A stretch of 64,000 nucleotides of DNA, from assembly GCF_006716445.1 (NCBI RefSeq), contig NZ_VFPA01000003.1:1240001-1304000 (forward strand), read 5' to 3'. The translations under genes were made by a program, and so were the position numbers. The stretch comes from Pseudonocardia kunmingensis (GTDB lineage Bacteria > Actinomycetota > Actinomycetes > Mycobacteriales > Pseudonocardiaceae). The stretch's first letter is position 1, and each line of letters starts with the position of its first letter. Below, in pieces: positions 53,499-63,282 of this stretch. Under the pieces are notes generated by a model, which worked only from the letters and a program-made list of their open reading frames with translations, was not told where the DNA came from and did not search any database.

Positions 53499-54317
53499 AT
53501 GGACCGGGAGACCGTCACGCTCACCGGCGCGCCGGAGACGCTGCTCGCCACCCTCTACGGCCGTGCCCTGGACAGCCGGGCGTCCCGGTCGATCCTGCAC
53601 GACGACGCGGCTGACCGGGCCGTGCGGCGCATCGACTACGACTTCCGCCGCACCGGGATCACCGCCACCACCGCGGCGGGCGTCGCCCTGCGCGCACGGC
53701 AGCTCGACGACTGGACGCGGCAGTTCCTCGCCGCCCACCCCGAGGCCACCGTGCTGCACCTGGCCTGCGGGCTCGACACCCGCGCGCAGCGGCTCGCCGT
53801 CGGCCCGTCCGTCCGGTGGGTCGACGTCGACCACCCGGAGGTCATCGCCCTGCGCGAGCGGCTGCTCGATCCCCCCGGCGGCGACTACCGCATGGTCGCC
53901 GCCTCGGTGACCGACGAGGGCTGGCTCGACGACGTGCCCGCCGACCGGCCGACCGTCGCCGTCTTCGAGGGCCTGACGATGTACCTGCGCAAGCCCGACG
54001 GGCGGCGGTTGATCGAGCGGATCACGGGGCGGTTCCCGCGCGGCCAGTTGCTCTTCGACTGCTACGGCACGGCCGGCATCCGCCTGCAGAAGCTGGTGCC
54101 CGCCGTCCGCCGCTCCGGCGCCACCCTGCACTGGGCCATCGACGACCCCCGCGAGCTCGAGGGCTGGCACGACGGCCTGGTGCTCACCGACGCGCTGCGC
54201 AGCGTCGACATGCCCGGGCTGGACCTGCTCCCGCGCGCCGGCCGGGTGCAGATGGCGGTGCTGGCCCGCGTGCCCGGCCTGCGCGACATCGGCCGGATCC
54301 TGCGCTACCGCTTCTGA
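53499..54317 (+). CDS. SAM-dependent O-methyltransferase, leucine carboxyl methyltransferase family (second copy)
   Basis: This 272-residue PF04072-type enzyme has the SAM motif VLHLACGLDTRAQRL, WVDVDHPEVIALRE and VAVFEGLTMYL. It ends LRDIGRILRYRF. It is related to, but clearly different from, the enzyme at 7437. A near-identical 36-bp copy of the last 12 codons lies at 55078-55113. The palindromic element follows the stop by 5 nt. Confidence 0.87.
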   Translation: MDRETVTLTGAPETLLATLYGRALDSRASRSILHDDAADRAVRRIDYDFRRTGITATTAAGVALRARQLDDWTRQFLAAHPEATVLHLACGLDTRAQRLAVGPSVRWVDVDHPEVIALRERLLDPPGGDYRMVAASVTDEGWLDDVPADRPTVAVFEGLTMYLRKPDGRRLIERITGRFPRGQLLFDCYGTAGIRLQKLVPAVRRSGATLHWAIDDPRELEGWHDGLVLTDALRSVDMPGLDLLPRAGRVQMAVLARVPGLRDIGRILRYRF

Positions 54318-54322
54318 GCCGA

Positions 54323-54392
54323 CTCGCACACCGACTTCCTCGCTCGCACACCGACTGCAGTCGGTGTGCGAGCACCACGATCGGTGTGTGAG
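54323..54392. repeat. Nested palindromic element, copy 2
   Basis: CTCGCACACCGACT (54323-54336), TCCTCG, then a 30-bp perfect palindrome (54343-54372, centre CTGCAG) and a fourth inverted arm TCGGTGTGTGAG (54381-54392). The arms, the TCCTCG spacer and the order match copy 1 at 44898. It fills the gap between convergent genes. Confidence 0.8.
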
Positions 54393-54406
54393 CGTCGGTC
54401 GCCCGG

Positions 54407-54949
54407 TCAGCTCTCCGCGGGGGCGTACACCGCGTGCAGCACGCCGGTCGTGAACGTCGTGCTGCGCACCAACCGCAGCGGGTAGGTCGGGGTGTCCTCG
54501 AACAGCCGCTGCCCGTGCCCGACCGCGATCGGGTGGATGAGCAGGTTGAGCTCGTCGAGCAGGTCGTTCGCCAGCAGCCAGCGCACGAGGGTGGCGCTGC
54601 CGGACATGACGATGTCGCCCCCGGTGCGCTCCTTGATCTTCTTCAGCTCGGCGGCGACGTCGCCGGAGACGACGGTGGTGCCGCTCCAGCTCGCCTCGGT
54701 CAGGGTGTGCGACACGACGTACTTGGTGGCTCCGTTGATGAACGGCGCGAACGTGTCGTCGTCGCTCTTCGGCCAGTACTCCGACCACTCGTCGTAGAGC
54801 CGCCGCCCCATCAGGAACGCGCTCGCGGTCTCCATCCCCGCACCGATCGCGGCGCCCATCTCGTCGTTGAAGTAGGGGAAGTGCCACTGGTCCGGCGCCT
54901 CGACGACGCCGTCGAGGGAGATGAAGAAGTTCGAGACGATCCTGCCCAT
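54407..54949 (-). CDS. Dihydrofolate reductase-fold (RibD C-terminal) protein
   Basis: This 180-residue protein starts MGRIVSNFFISLDGVVEAPD, the usual N-terminus of this family, and has FLMGRRLYDEWSEYW, DIVMSGSATLVRWLL and LNLLIHPIAVGHGQRLFED. It is a probable NADPH-dependent reductase of unknown substrate. It converges on the methyltransferase gene with the palindromic element between them. Confidence 0.9.
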   Translation of the reverse strand: MGRIVSNFFISLDGVVEAPDQWHFPYFNDEMGAAIGAGMETASAFLMGRRLYDEWSEYWPKSDDDTFAPFINGATKYVVSHTLTEASWSGTTVVSGDVAAELKKIKERTGGDIVMSGSATLVRWLLANDLLDELNLLIHPIAVGHGQRLFEDTPTYPLRLVRSTTFTTGVLHAVYAPAES

Positions 54950-55077
54950 GGTGTGCTCCTCGCCCGCGGTGTCCGGTCCGTTCCCCCTTCCGACCGACGG
55001 CGGCGGGAGAACTCATCGCCCCCCGTGAAAACGGCGACGGGTCCCGGCTCGGGGTCGACGCCGCGCACGCGCCGGCG

Positions 55078-55113
55078 CTTCGCGACATCGGCCGGGTCCT
55101 GCGCTACCGGTTC
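55078..55113 (+). pseudogene. Duplicated 3' scrap of a methyltransferase gene
   Basis: These 36 bp encode LRDIGRVLRYRF and match 33 of 36 bases at 54279-54314, the end of the second methyltransferase gene. Upstream similarity is lost and the stop codon has changed. It overlaps the 3' end of the convergent exporter gene. It looks like the residue of a tandem duplication. Confidence 0.65.
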
Positions 55114-56402
55114 CGGCCGCCCGGACCGGGCACTCCCTGCCCCGGCTCCGGAGCCACCGGGAGCGACCTGCCCAGCCGCGCGAGCGGGGAGAGGGCCAGG
55201 ACCAACGGCGACAGGGCCAGACCGACCGCGGCCACGAGCAGGCTCGGGCGCAGTCCCCAGTGCTCGCCCAGGTATCCGCCGCACAGCGAGCCGAACGGCA
55301 TCAACCCCATCCCGACGAAGTTGATGGTGGCCACGACCCGGCCCTGCATGCGCACCGGGGTGACGGCCTGCCGGACGACCGCGGTGATGATGTTGACCAC
55401 CTGGCTGCATGCGCCGAACACGACGTTGATCCCCATCAGCAGCAGGACCGGGGCGAGCCCCGAACCGCGCACCGCCGGCACGCACATCAGCGCGACGTCG
55501 GCCAGCGCCGCCGACGACACCAGCACCACCCCGTACCCGAACCTGCGGGGCAGGCCCGCGGACAGCAGGGAGCCCAGCACAGCGCCCGGCCCCATCGCCG
55601 CGAGCACCAGACCGACGACCGCGCCCGGCAGCTCCAGGGTGCGCACCAGGAACAGCAGGTAGACGGTCATCAGGGCCGCGAAGCAGAACTGGTAGGCGGC
55701 GGAGGCGAGCCCCACGGCGCGCAACGAGGGACTGCCGGCCACGAACCGGAGGCCGTCGACGATCTCCCGCCGGATCCGGGTGGGGTGCTCGCCGTGCCCC
55801 GGGACCGGTTCGCGCCTGCGGATCCCGCGCAGCGACAGGGCCGAGACCGCGAAGAGCGCGGCGCTCGCCAGCGCGGCGGTCGAGGCCGAGAGCAGCGACA
55901 CCAGTGCCCCACCCAGCGCGGGCCCTCCGATCTGCGCGGCGGACCTGCTGCTCTCGAGGGCGCTGTTGGCCTGCATCAGCTGATCGCGCCGCACCAGCCG
56001 CACGAGCGAGGCGTGGTAGGCCACGTCGAAGAACACCGTGAACACGCCGATCGCGAATGCGGCGACGAGCAGCAGCGGCATCCCGAGCAGGCCGAGGACG
56101 GCCGAGAGGGTGATCGCGGCCAGCAACGCGGCGCGCCCGACGTCGGCCAGCACCATCACGGTGCGCGTCCGCCACCGGTCCACCCAGACGCCGGCCAGCA
56201 GCGAGAACAGCAGGATGGGTGCCTGCTCCACCGCGCGCAGGACACCCACCTGGTCGGCGCCGGCGTCGAGGGCCACCACCGCGACGAGCGGCAGGACCAC
56301 CCGACCGGCGTGCTCCCCGACCTGCGAGGCCGTCTGGCCTGCCCAGAGCTTGCGGAAGTCACGGTCGTGCCACAGGCGCACGGGAGGAGGAGCAGACGGC
56401 AC
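55104..56402 (-). CDS. MFS exporter, EntS-like (MFS_3)
   Basis: This 432-residue, 12-helix transporter starts VRLWHDRDFRKLWAGQTASQVGEHA and has VWVDRWRTRTVMVLADVGRA, the motif A variant of the EntS/enterobactin-exporter group. GTG 56402 follows GAGGGG and places the start at the homology boundary. It is divergent from the FecB-like cassette, so export of a metallophore is possible; drug efflux is the other option. Confidence 0.87.
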   Translation of the reverse strand: MPSAPPPVRLWHDRDFRKLWAGQTASQVGEHAGRVVLPLVAVVALDAGADQVGVLRAVEQAPILLFSLLAGVWVDRWRTRTVMVLADVGRAALLAAITLSAVLGLLGMPLLLVAAFAIGVFTVFFDVAYHASLVRLVRRDQLMQANSALESSRSAAQIGGPALGGALVSLLSASTAALASAALFAVSALSLRGIRRREPVPGHGEHPTRIRREIVDGLRFVAGSPSLRAVGLASAAYQFCFAALMTVYLLFLVRTLELPGAVVGLVLAAMGPGAVLGSLLSAGLPRRFGYGVVLVSSAALADVALMCVPAVRGSGLAPVLLLMGINVVFGACSQVVNIITAVVRQAVTPVRMQGRVVATINFVGMGLMPFGSLCGGYLGEHWGLRPSLLVAAVGLALSPLVLALSPLARLGRSLPVAPEPGQGVPGPGGRNR

Positions 56403-56587
56403 GGAGACCCCTCGAGGTGGCGCGCGCCCCTGCCCGACGCGCCACGAAGGCGCACCGGGGGCAGCGCGGGGAGGCGTTCGCTGTGCCGTGGACGGGGACG
56501 GCACGCGGTGACAGGTCGGTTCGACCTACGACGTCAACGCGTGCGGCGTTGGCCGGGCATCTCTCAGCTCCTCAGGGGTCCTGCTGC

Positions 56588-56619
56588 GCGGAGGTTAGCC
56601 CTCCGCCGGGCCGCGGAGG
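56588..56619 (+). promoter_or_regulatory. Mutually exclusive stems upstream of the FecB-like gene
   Basis: GCGGAGG (56588-56594), CCTCCGC (56600-56606) and a second GCGGAGG (56613-56619) allow two alternative 7-bp hairpins. Only one can form at a time, the layout of an attenuator or translational switch. No known riboswitch was recognised. Confidence 0.4.
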
Positions 56620-56640
56620 AAGCGGGTTAGAGTCCCGGTC

Positions 56641-57588
56641 ATGAAAATCGTTGCCATCTGGACGGGCGCGGTCGCGGTGCTGACGCTCGCCGCGTGCGGG
56701 AGCGCGCCGCCGCCCGCGGACACCGACCCGGGCAGCGCCGCCACCACCGTGCAGAGCTGCGGGCAGACCCTCGGGTTCGCCGCACCGCCGCAGCGCGCCG
56801 TCGCGCTCGAGCAGAACGCCACCGAGATCATGCTGTCGCTCGGGCTGGCCGACCGGATGGCCGGGACGAGCTACCGGACCGACCCCGTGCTCGACGAGAT
56901 CGCCGAGGCCTACGCCGGGGTGCCCGTGCTCGCCGAGCGGTACCCCGCGCGCGAGTCGCTCCTGGCCGCCGAGCCCGACTTCACCTACTCGACGTTCGCG
57001 TCCGCGTACGCCCCCGACGCCGCAGGCTCCCGCGAGGACCTCGCCGCGCTCGGGGTGCCCGCCTACCTCTCCGCCCACAGCTGCCCGGACCGGGCGCCCG
57101 GGCCGGTGCCGTTCGAGTCGATCCTGCAGGAGATCACTGACATCGGCACGGTCTTCGGGGTGCCCGAGCGCGCCGCGGCGCTGGTGGCCGAGCAGCGGGC
57201 GCGCCTCGCGGCGGCCGCGGGGACGAGCACGCCCGAGCGGTCGGTCCTCTGGTACTACTCCGGCACCAGCACGCCGCACGTCGCAGGCTCGGGCGGGCTC
57301 GCGGCCACCATGAGCGAGGTCGTCGGCGTCCGCAACGCGTTCGACGACGCCCCGCAGGCCTGGGCGGAGGGCAGCTGGGAGGAGATCGCCGAGCGCGACC
57401 CGGACGTGTTCGTGCTCGCCGACCTCACCCGGGGCGGCGACGGCGACAGCGCCCAGTCGAAGATCGATTTTCTGCGCGCGCACCCGGTGGCGTCGCAGCT
57501 GCGCGCCGTCCGCGAGGGCGCGTTCATCGTCGTTCCCGGCTCGACGCTGGACCCGTCGATCCGGAGCGTGTCCGCGGTGGAGCCGTGA
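56641..57588 (+). CDS. FecB-like ABC transporter substrate-binding lipoprotein
   Basis: This 315-residue receptor has a short signal with lipobox TLAAC (Cys19), then RAVALEQNATEIMLSLGLADRM, AEPDFTYSTFASAY and EEIAERDPDVFVLADLT, the class III binding-protein pattern for siderophores, heme or cobalamin-like ligands. A similar actinobacterial cassette has been proposed for F420-0 uptake. It heads an operon with methyltransferase, permease and ATPase. Confidence 0.88.
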   Translation: MKIVAIWTGAVAVLTLAACGSAPPPADTDPGSAATTVQSCGQTLGFAAPPQRAVALEQNATEIMLSLGLADRMAGTSYRTDPVLDEIAEAYAGVPVLAERYPARESLLAAEPDFTYSTFASAYAPDAAGSREDLAALGVPAYLSAHSCPDRAPGPVPFESILQEITDIGTVFGVPERAAALVAEQRARLAAAAGTSTPERSVLWYYSGTSTPHVAGSGGLAATMSEVVGVRNAFDDAPQAWAEGSWEEIAERDPDVFVLADLTRGGDGDSAQSKIDFLRAHPVASQLRAVREGAFIVVPGSTLDPSIRSVSAVEP

Positions 57589-57613
57589 GCGCGGGACTTC
57601 AGGAGGTAGGAGC

Positions 57614-58381
57614 ATGAGCGCACCGACGACGAACGCCGACCACCGGCGCCTGCTCGAGCGCTGGGAGCTGCAGCAGGCGGCCTACGTCGCCCACCGGGAG
57701 AACCGCTTCGAGGTCATGCTCGACGTGCTGGCCCTGCACGGTCCGGCCGCCCCGACGGTCCTCGACCTCGCCTGCGGGCCGGGATCGATCTCCGACCGGG
57801 TGCTGCGCCGGTTCCCCGACGCCACCACCGTGGCCGTCGACTACGACCCCGTGCTGACGCACGTGGCCGAGCAGGCCCTGGCCGGCCACGGCGGCCGCGC
57901 CACCGTCCTCGACGTCGATCTCGCCCGGCCCGGCTGGTCGGACGCGCTCGGGGGACGGCGGTTCGACGCGGTGCTGAGCTCCACCGCGCTGCACTGGCTC
58001 GCGTCCGGCCAGCTGCTGGCCGTCTACCAGGAGCTGGGCCGGATGCTGGCGCCGGGCGCGGTGTTCCTCAACGCCGACCACCTGCGCTTCGACGACCGGG
58101 CGCCGACCCTGCGCGAGATCTCGGCCGCGCACGACCGGCGGTGCCAGGACGAGGCCTTCACCGCCGGGGTGCCGGACTGGCAGGGCTGGTGGGCCGAGGC
58201 GGCGCAGCTGCCCGACCTGGCCGAGCTGGTGGCGCTGCGCGAGCAGCGCTTCGCCGACCGGCCGCCCCAGCCGCACTCCCCGCTGGACCTGCACCTCGCC
58301 GCACTGCGGACCGCGGGGTTCGCGGAGGTGGGCACGGTGTGGCAGTACCTCGATGACCACGTCGTCTTCGCGCGTCGCTGA
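57614..58381 (+). CDS. Class I SAM-dependent methyltransferase
   Basis: This 255-residue protein has the SAM motif VLDLACGPGSISDRVL, VAVDYDPVLTHVAEQ and DAVLSSTALHWLASGQL (methyltransferase 25/11 group). ATG 57614 has a perfect AGGAGG 7 nt upstream. It overlaps the permease by 29 nt. Its location inside an uptake cassette suggests it modifies the transported molecule or a related ligand. Confidence 0.9.
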   Translation: MSAPTTNADHRRLLERWELQQAAYVAHRENRFEVMLDVLALHGPAAPTVLDLACGPGSISDRVLRRFPDATTVAVDYDPVLTHVAEQALAGHGGRATVLDVDLARPGWSDALGGRRFDAVLSSTALHWLASGQLLAVYQELGRMLAPGAVFLNADHLRFDDRAPTLREISAAHDRRCQDEAFTAGVPDWQGWWAEAAQLPDLAELVALREQRFADRPPQPHSPLDLHLAALRTAGFAEVGTVWQYLDDHVVFARR

Positions 58382-59390
58382 GCCGCGGCGCACGGCGGTG
58401 GTCGCCGTCGCCGGGTCGGCCGCGCTGGTGCTGTCGATCGCGGTGGCGGTGACCCTCGGGTCGGCCGACCTGGCGGTCGCCGACGTCGCCCGGTCGGTGC
58501 TGGTGCACCTCGGGCTGCCGCTGCACCCGCTCCCCCCGCTGCAGGACGGGATCGTCTGGCAGCTGCGGATGCCGCGGGTGCTGCTCGCGGTGCTCGTCGG
58601 CGCCGGGCTCGCCGTCTGCGGGGCGGTCCTGCAGGCCCTCACCGGCAACCCGCTGGCCGACCCGTACCTGCTCGGCATCTCCTCGGGGGCGTCCACCGGC
58701 GCCGTCGCCGTGCTTGTGCTCGGCGTCGGCGCCGGCGCGTTCGCCCTGTCCGGCGGCGCCTTCCTCGGCAGCGTCGTCGCGTTCGCGACCGTGCTGGCCC
58801 TGGCCGGCCGGTCGCTGGCGAGCTCGACGCGGGTGGTGCTCGCCGGCGTCGCGGCCTCGCAGCTGTTCGGCGCGGTCACCAGCCTCGTGGTGATCACCTC
58901 GGCCGACGCGGACGCCACCCGCAGCGTGACGTTCTGGCTGCTCGGGTCGCTCGCGGCCGCGGACTGGACTGCGGTGCTCGCCTGCGCCGCGGTGGTGGCC
59001 GCCGTGCTCGCGGCCTGCTGGTCGGCCGCGCTCGCGCTCGACGCGTTCGCGTTCGGCCAGGAGGCCGCCGCGGCGCTCGGCGTGCCGCCTGCGCGGACGC
59101 AACTGCTGCTGTTCACCGCGACGGCGCTTGGCCGCCGCGGCGCTGGTGGCCGCGAGCGGCGCGATCGGCTTCGTCGGGTTGATCGTCCCGCACGCCGCGC
59201 GGTTCCTCGTGGGCGCCGGGCACCGCACGCTGCTGCCGGTGTGCGCGCTGCTGGGCGGGGTGTTCCTGCTCTGGGCCGACACGGCGGCGCGGTCGGTGTT
59301 CGCGCCCCAGGACGTGCCGGTCGGGGTGGTCACCGCGGTGGTCGGGGTGCCGGTCTTCGCGGTGCTCCTGCGGCGCAGGCGGACCTCGCC

Positions 59391-59394
<4 letters not shown>
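58353..59394 (+). pseudogene. FecCD family ABC permease, frameshifted near 59128
   Basis: The first frame gives the N-terminal 258 or so residues of a FecCD permease (RMPRVLLAVLVGAGLAVCGA, LTGNPLADPYLLGISSGAS). At GCGCTTGGCC (59125-59134) the match moves to another frame, which continues LAAAALVAASGAIGFVGLIV, PHAARFLVGAGHR and ends RRRRTSP. Removing one T would restore a normal 346-residue protein. It may be a sequence error or a recent null mutation. The ATPase downstream stays intact. Confidence 0.8.
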
Positions 59395-60164
<770 letters not shown>

Positions 60165-60179
60165 GCGCGCCGCCGGGCG

Positions 60180-61299
60180 TCAGCGCACCAGCCGGAAGAA
60201 CGCGCGCAGCTCCGCCGCGAACAGCTCCGGCTGCTCCAGCGCCGCGAAGTGCCCGCCGCGTTCCGGCTCGTTCCAGTACCGGATGTCGGTGAAGCGCCGG
60301 GCCGCCCAGCGTCGCGAGGGCCGCGGGTTCTCCCGCGGGAAGATCGAGCAGCCCGCCGGCACGGTGACGACGTCGGCGGTCTCCCCCGCGAACGTCCGCT
60401 GGACCTCGCGGAAGCTCTCCCAGTACAGCCGCGCGGCCGAGGCGCCGGTGGCGGGCAGCCAGTAGAGCATCAGGTTGTCCAGCAGGCGGTCGCGCGGGAT
60501 CGCGCTCACCGGGTCGGACCAGGCGTGGAACTTCTCCACGATCCAGGCGGCGAGCAGCGCGGGCGAGTCGACCAGGCCGTAGCCGATGGTCTGCGGGCGC
60601 GTCGACTGCTGGTGGGAGTAGCCGTCGCCGTCCGGGCCGCGTGCGAGGTCGGCCAGTGCCGCGCGCTCCGCCGCGGTGAGGTCGCCGAACGTGGCCGGGT
60701 CGGGTGCGGCGAGCGGCGGCACGAGGTGGATGCCCGCGACGTGCGCGGCGTCCTGCGTCCCGATCCACGTGCTGATGCTGGTGCCCCAGTCGCTGCCCGC
60801 CGCGCCGTAACGCGCGTAGCCGAGCCGGGCCATCAGCTGCGCCCACGCCGCGGCGATCCGCTGCACGGTCCAGCCCCGGTGCGCGGGCCGGTCGCTGAAC
60901 CCGTAGCCGGGCAGGGACGGGCACACCACGTCGAACGCGTCGGCCGGGTCCGGCGGGTCGGTCAGGAGCGCGATCACGTCGAGGAACTCGACGACCGAAC
61001 CGGGCCAGCCGTGGGTGAGCACCAGCGGCAGCGCCCCGGGGTGCGGCGAGCGGACGTGCAGGAAGTGGATGCCCAGCCCGTCGATCGTCGTGCGGAACTG
61101 CGGCAGCGCGTTCAGGCGCGCCTCGGTGGCGCGCCAGTCGTAGCCGTCCGCCCAGTGCGCACAGCGCGCGCAGGTGCGCCAGCGGCACCCCCTGCTCCCA
61201 CCCCTCGACGGTCTCGGCCTCGGGCCAGCGGGTGCGCCGCAGGCGCTCGCGCAGGTCGCTCAGCTCGGACTCGGGCACGTCGAGGCGGAACGGGATCAC
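60180..61299 (-). pseudogene. Epoxide hydrolase (alpha/beta hydrolase), frameshifted near 61155
   Basis: GTG 61299 starts IPFRLDVPESELSDLRERLR, the N-terminal domain of microsomal-type epoxide hydrolases. Near 61152-61163 the frame changes; the other frame continues HWADGYDWRATEARLNALPQ, LTHGWPGSVVEFLDVI, the nucleophile Asp in GAAGSDWGTSIS and the GHFAALEQPELFAAE His motif. The break fits loss of two bases in a CG run or gain of one. All catalytic motifs are kept, so sequence error is possible. Confidence 0.78.
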
Positions 61300-61331
61300 G
61301 GCAGGCGAGCATGGACGAGAGAGCCGCACTC

Positions 61332-61393
61332 CGCACACCCAGTGCCCACTTCGCACAGGGCCCGCGGTGTGCGAGGTCGGCACTGGGTGTGCG
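61332..61393. repeat. Nested palindromic element, copy 3 (variant)
   Basis: Outer arms CGCACACCCAGTGCC (61332-61346) and the exact complement at 61379-61393 enclose inner arms TCGCACA (61351-61357) and TGTGCGA (61368-61374). The build matches copies 1 and 2, but the core bases differ (CCCAGTGCC for CCGACT). It follows the Lrp stop by 3 nt. Confidence 0.7.
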
Positions 61394-61396
61394 AGG

Positions 61397-61894
61397 TCAG
61401 GCCCGGTAGGCCGGGGCGCGGCTCGGGCCGCCTCGGGGGCTCGCCGCCAGCAGGGGCAGGACTCGGGGCGCGACCACCACCGACAGGACCACCATGCTCG
61501 TCGAACGCGCGATCGTCGGGCTGCGGCCCAGTGCCAGTAGGGTGTCCTGCAGGTCCTGGTGCGAGGAGGCGCCCAACCGGCAGAGCAGGTCCGCCGAGCC
61601 GGTGGTGGCGTAGGCCTCCAGGACGGCGGGCAGGGCGGCCAGCTCCGCGGCGACGTCCTCCAGCTCGCCCTGCGCGATCTCCAGCGTCGCGAACGCCTGG
61701 ACCGGGTAGCCGGCCGCGGCCAGGTCGACGTCGGGCCCGTAGCCGGTGATCACGCCCGCGCGCTCCATGCGGTCCAGCCGGGCCGCCGCGGTGCCGCGCG
61801 CGACGCCGAGCGTGCGCGACAGCTCCAGGACGCCGGCCCGCGGGCTCGCCCGCAGCGCCGTGAGCAGATCGATGTCCAGGGCGTCGAGTTCCAC
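61397..61894 (-). CDS. Lrp/AsnC family transcriptional regulator
   Basis: This 165-residue protein has an N-terminal helix-turn-helix (LELSRTLGVARGTAAARLDRM) and a C-terminal RAM ligand-binding domain (FATLEIAQGELEDVAAELAA, TTGSADLLCRLGA). GTG 61894 begins VELDALDIDLL, the natural family start. It is divergent from the HPPD gene and likely regulates tyrosine breakdown, a pairing known in actinobacteria. Confidence 0.9.
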   Translation of the reverse strand: MELDALDIDLLTALRASPRAGVLELSRTLGVARGTAAARLDRMERAGVITGYGPDVDLAAAGYPVQAFATLEIAQGELEDVAAELAALPAVLEAYATTGSADLLCRLGASSHQDLQDTLLALGRSPTIARSTSMVVLSVVVAPRVLPLLAASPRGGPSRAPAYRA

Positions 61895-62032
61895 CTGGAC
61901 GGACTGTACAGCTCCCCGCCCGGATGACCGCGCATTCCGATCAGACCGACCAGCTGCGAGGGCGGTGGTTGCGCAGCACATCGCCCGTGAGCTGTCCTGG
62001 AGACGCGTCGACGAGACACCCAGGAGGCCGCG

Positions 62033-63238
62033 ATGAGCATCGACCAGACCCTCACCAGCCAGGAGCGCCTCGCCGAGCTCGACCTCGACCAGCTGCAGCA
62101 GCTCGTCGGGCTCGTCGAGTACGACGAGGCGGGCGACCCGTTCCCGGTGACCGGGTGGGACGCCGTCGTCTGGGCGGTCGGCAACGCCACCCAGGCCGCC
62201 GCCTTCTACCAGCTGGCCTTCGGCATGGAGCTGGTCGCGTACTCCGGGCCGGAGACCGGCAACCGCGACCACCACGCGTACGTGCTGCGCTCGGGCGCCG
62301 TCCGGTTCGTGCTGAAGGGCGGCGTGGACCCGGCGAGCCCGCTGCTGGAGCACCACCGGCGCCACGGCGACGGGATCGTGGACATCGCGCTCGAGGTCCC
62401 CGACGTCGACCGCTGCGTCCGCCACGCCCGCGCGCAGGGCGCCACCGTGCTCGAGGAGCCGCACGACGTCTCCGACGAGCACGGCACCGTGCGCGTCGCG
62501 GCGATCGCCACCTACGGCGAGACCCGCCACAGCCTCGTCGACCGCTCCCGCTACACCGGCCCGTACCTGCCCGGCTACGTCGCGCGCCGCTCCACGCACC
62601 GCAAGCCCGACGGCGCACCGAAGCGGCTGTTCCAGGCCCTGGACCACGTGGTCGGCAACGTCGAGCTGGGGCGCATGGACGAGTGGGTGGCCTTCTACCA
62701 CCGCGTCATGGGCTTCACGAACATGGCGGAGTTCGTCGGCGACGACATCGCCACCGACTACTCCGCGCTGATGAGCAAGGTGGTGGCGAGCGGCAACCAC
62801 CGCGTCAAGTTCCCGCTCAACGAGCCGGCCGTGGGCAAGAAGCGCTCGCAGATCGACGAGTACCTGGAGTTCTACGGCGGCCCCGGCGCCCAGCACCTCG
62901 CGCTGGCCACGAACGACATCCTGCGCGCGGTGGACGCGTTGCGCGACGCGGGCGTCGAGTTCCTCGCCACGCCCGACTCGTACTACACCGACCCGGCGCT
63001 GCGGTCCCGCATCGGCGAGGTCCGGGTGCCGATCGAGGAGCTGCAGGCCCGGGGCATCCTCGTCGACCGCGACGAGGACGGCTACCTGTTGCAGATCTTC
63101 ACGAAGCCGATCGGCGACCGGCCCACCGTCTTCTTCGAGCTCATCGAGCGGCACGGCTCGCTCGGCTTCGGCAAGGGCAACTTCCAGGCGCTCTTCGAGG
63201 CGATCGAGCGCGAGCAGGCCAAGCGGGGCAACTTCTAG
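62033..63238 (+). CDS. hppD: 4-hydroxyphenylpyruvate dioxygenase
   Basis: This 401-residue Fe(II) enzyme converts 4-hydroxyphenylpyruvate to homogentisate in tyrosine degradation. The metal ligands are visible: His205 (ALDHVVGNV), His288 (GAQHLAL) and Glu369 (FFELIERHG). The C-terminal GSLGFGKGNFQALFEAIE tail closes the active site, as in other HPPDs. AGGAGG lies before ATG 62033. It is divergent from the Lrp gene. Confidence 0.95.
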   Translation: MSIDQTLTSQERLAELDLDQLQQLVGLVEYDEAGDPFPVTGWDAVVWAVGNATQAAAFYQLAFGMELVAYSGPETGNRDHHAYVLRSGAVRFVLKGGVDPASPLLEHHRRHGDGIVDIALEVPDVDRCVRHARAQGATVLEEPHDVSDEHGTVRVAAIATYGETRHSLVDRSRYTGPYLPGYVARRSTHRKPDGAPKRLFQALDHVVGNVELGRMDEWVAFYHRVMGFTNMAEFVGDDIATDYSALMSKVVASGNHRVKFPLNEPAVGKKRSQIDEYLEFYGGPGAQHLALATNDILRAVDALRDAGVEFLATPDSYYTDPALRSRIGEVRVPIEELQARGILVDRDEDGYLLQIFTKPIGDRPTVFFELIERHGSLGFGKGNFQALFEAIEREQAKRGNF

Positions 63239-63282
63239 TACCCGTGATCGGTCTGGGGACCGGCCGCTGCACGCCCGGTGAT

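Noticed and set aside
56520..56640. Cobalamin riboswitch upstream of the FecB-like gene
   Set aside because: The characteristic conserved core and pseudoknot segments are not present; only alternative short stems are seen.
63239..63282. Terminator between HPPD and the symporter
   Set aside because: Only a weak, long-looped pairing was found, so it is not listed.
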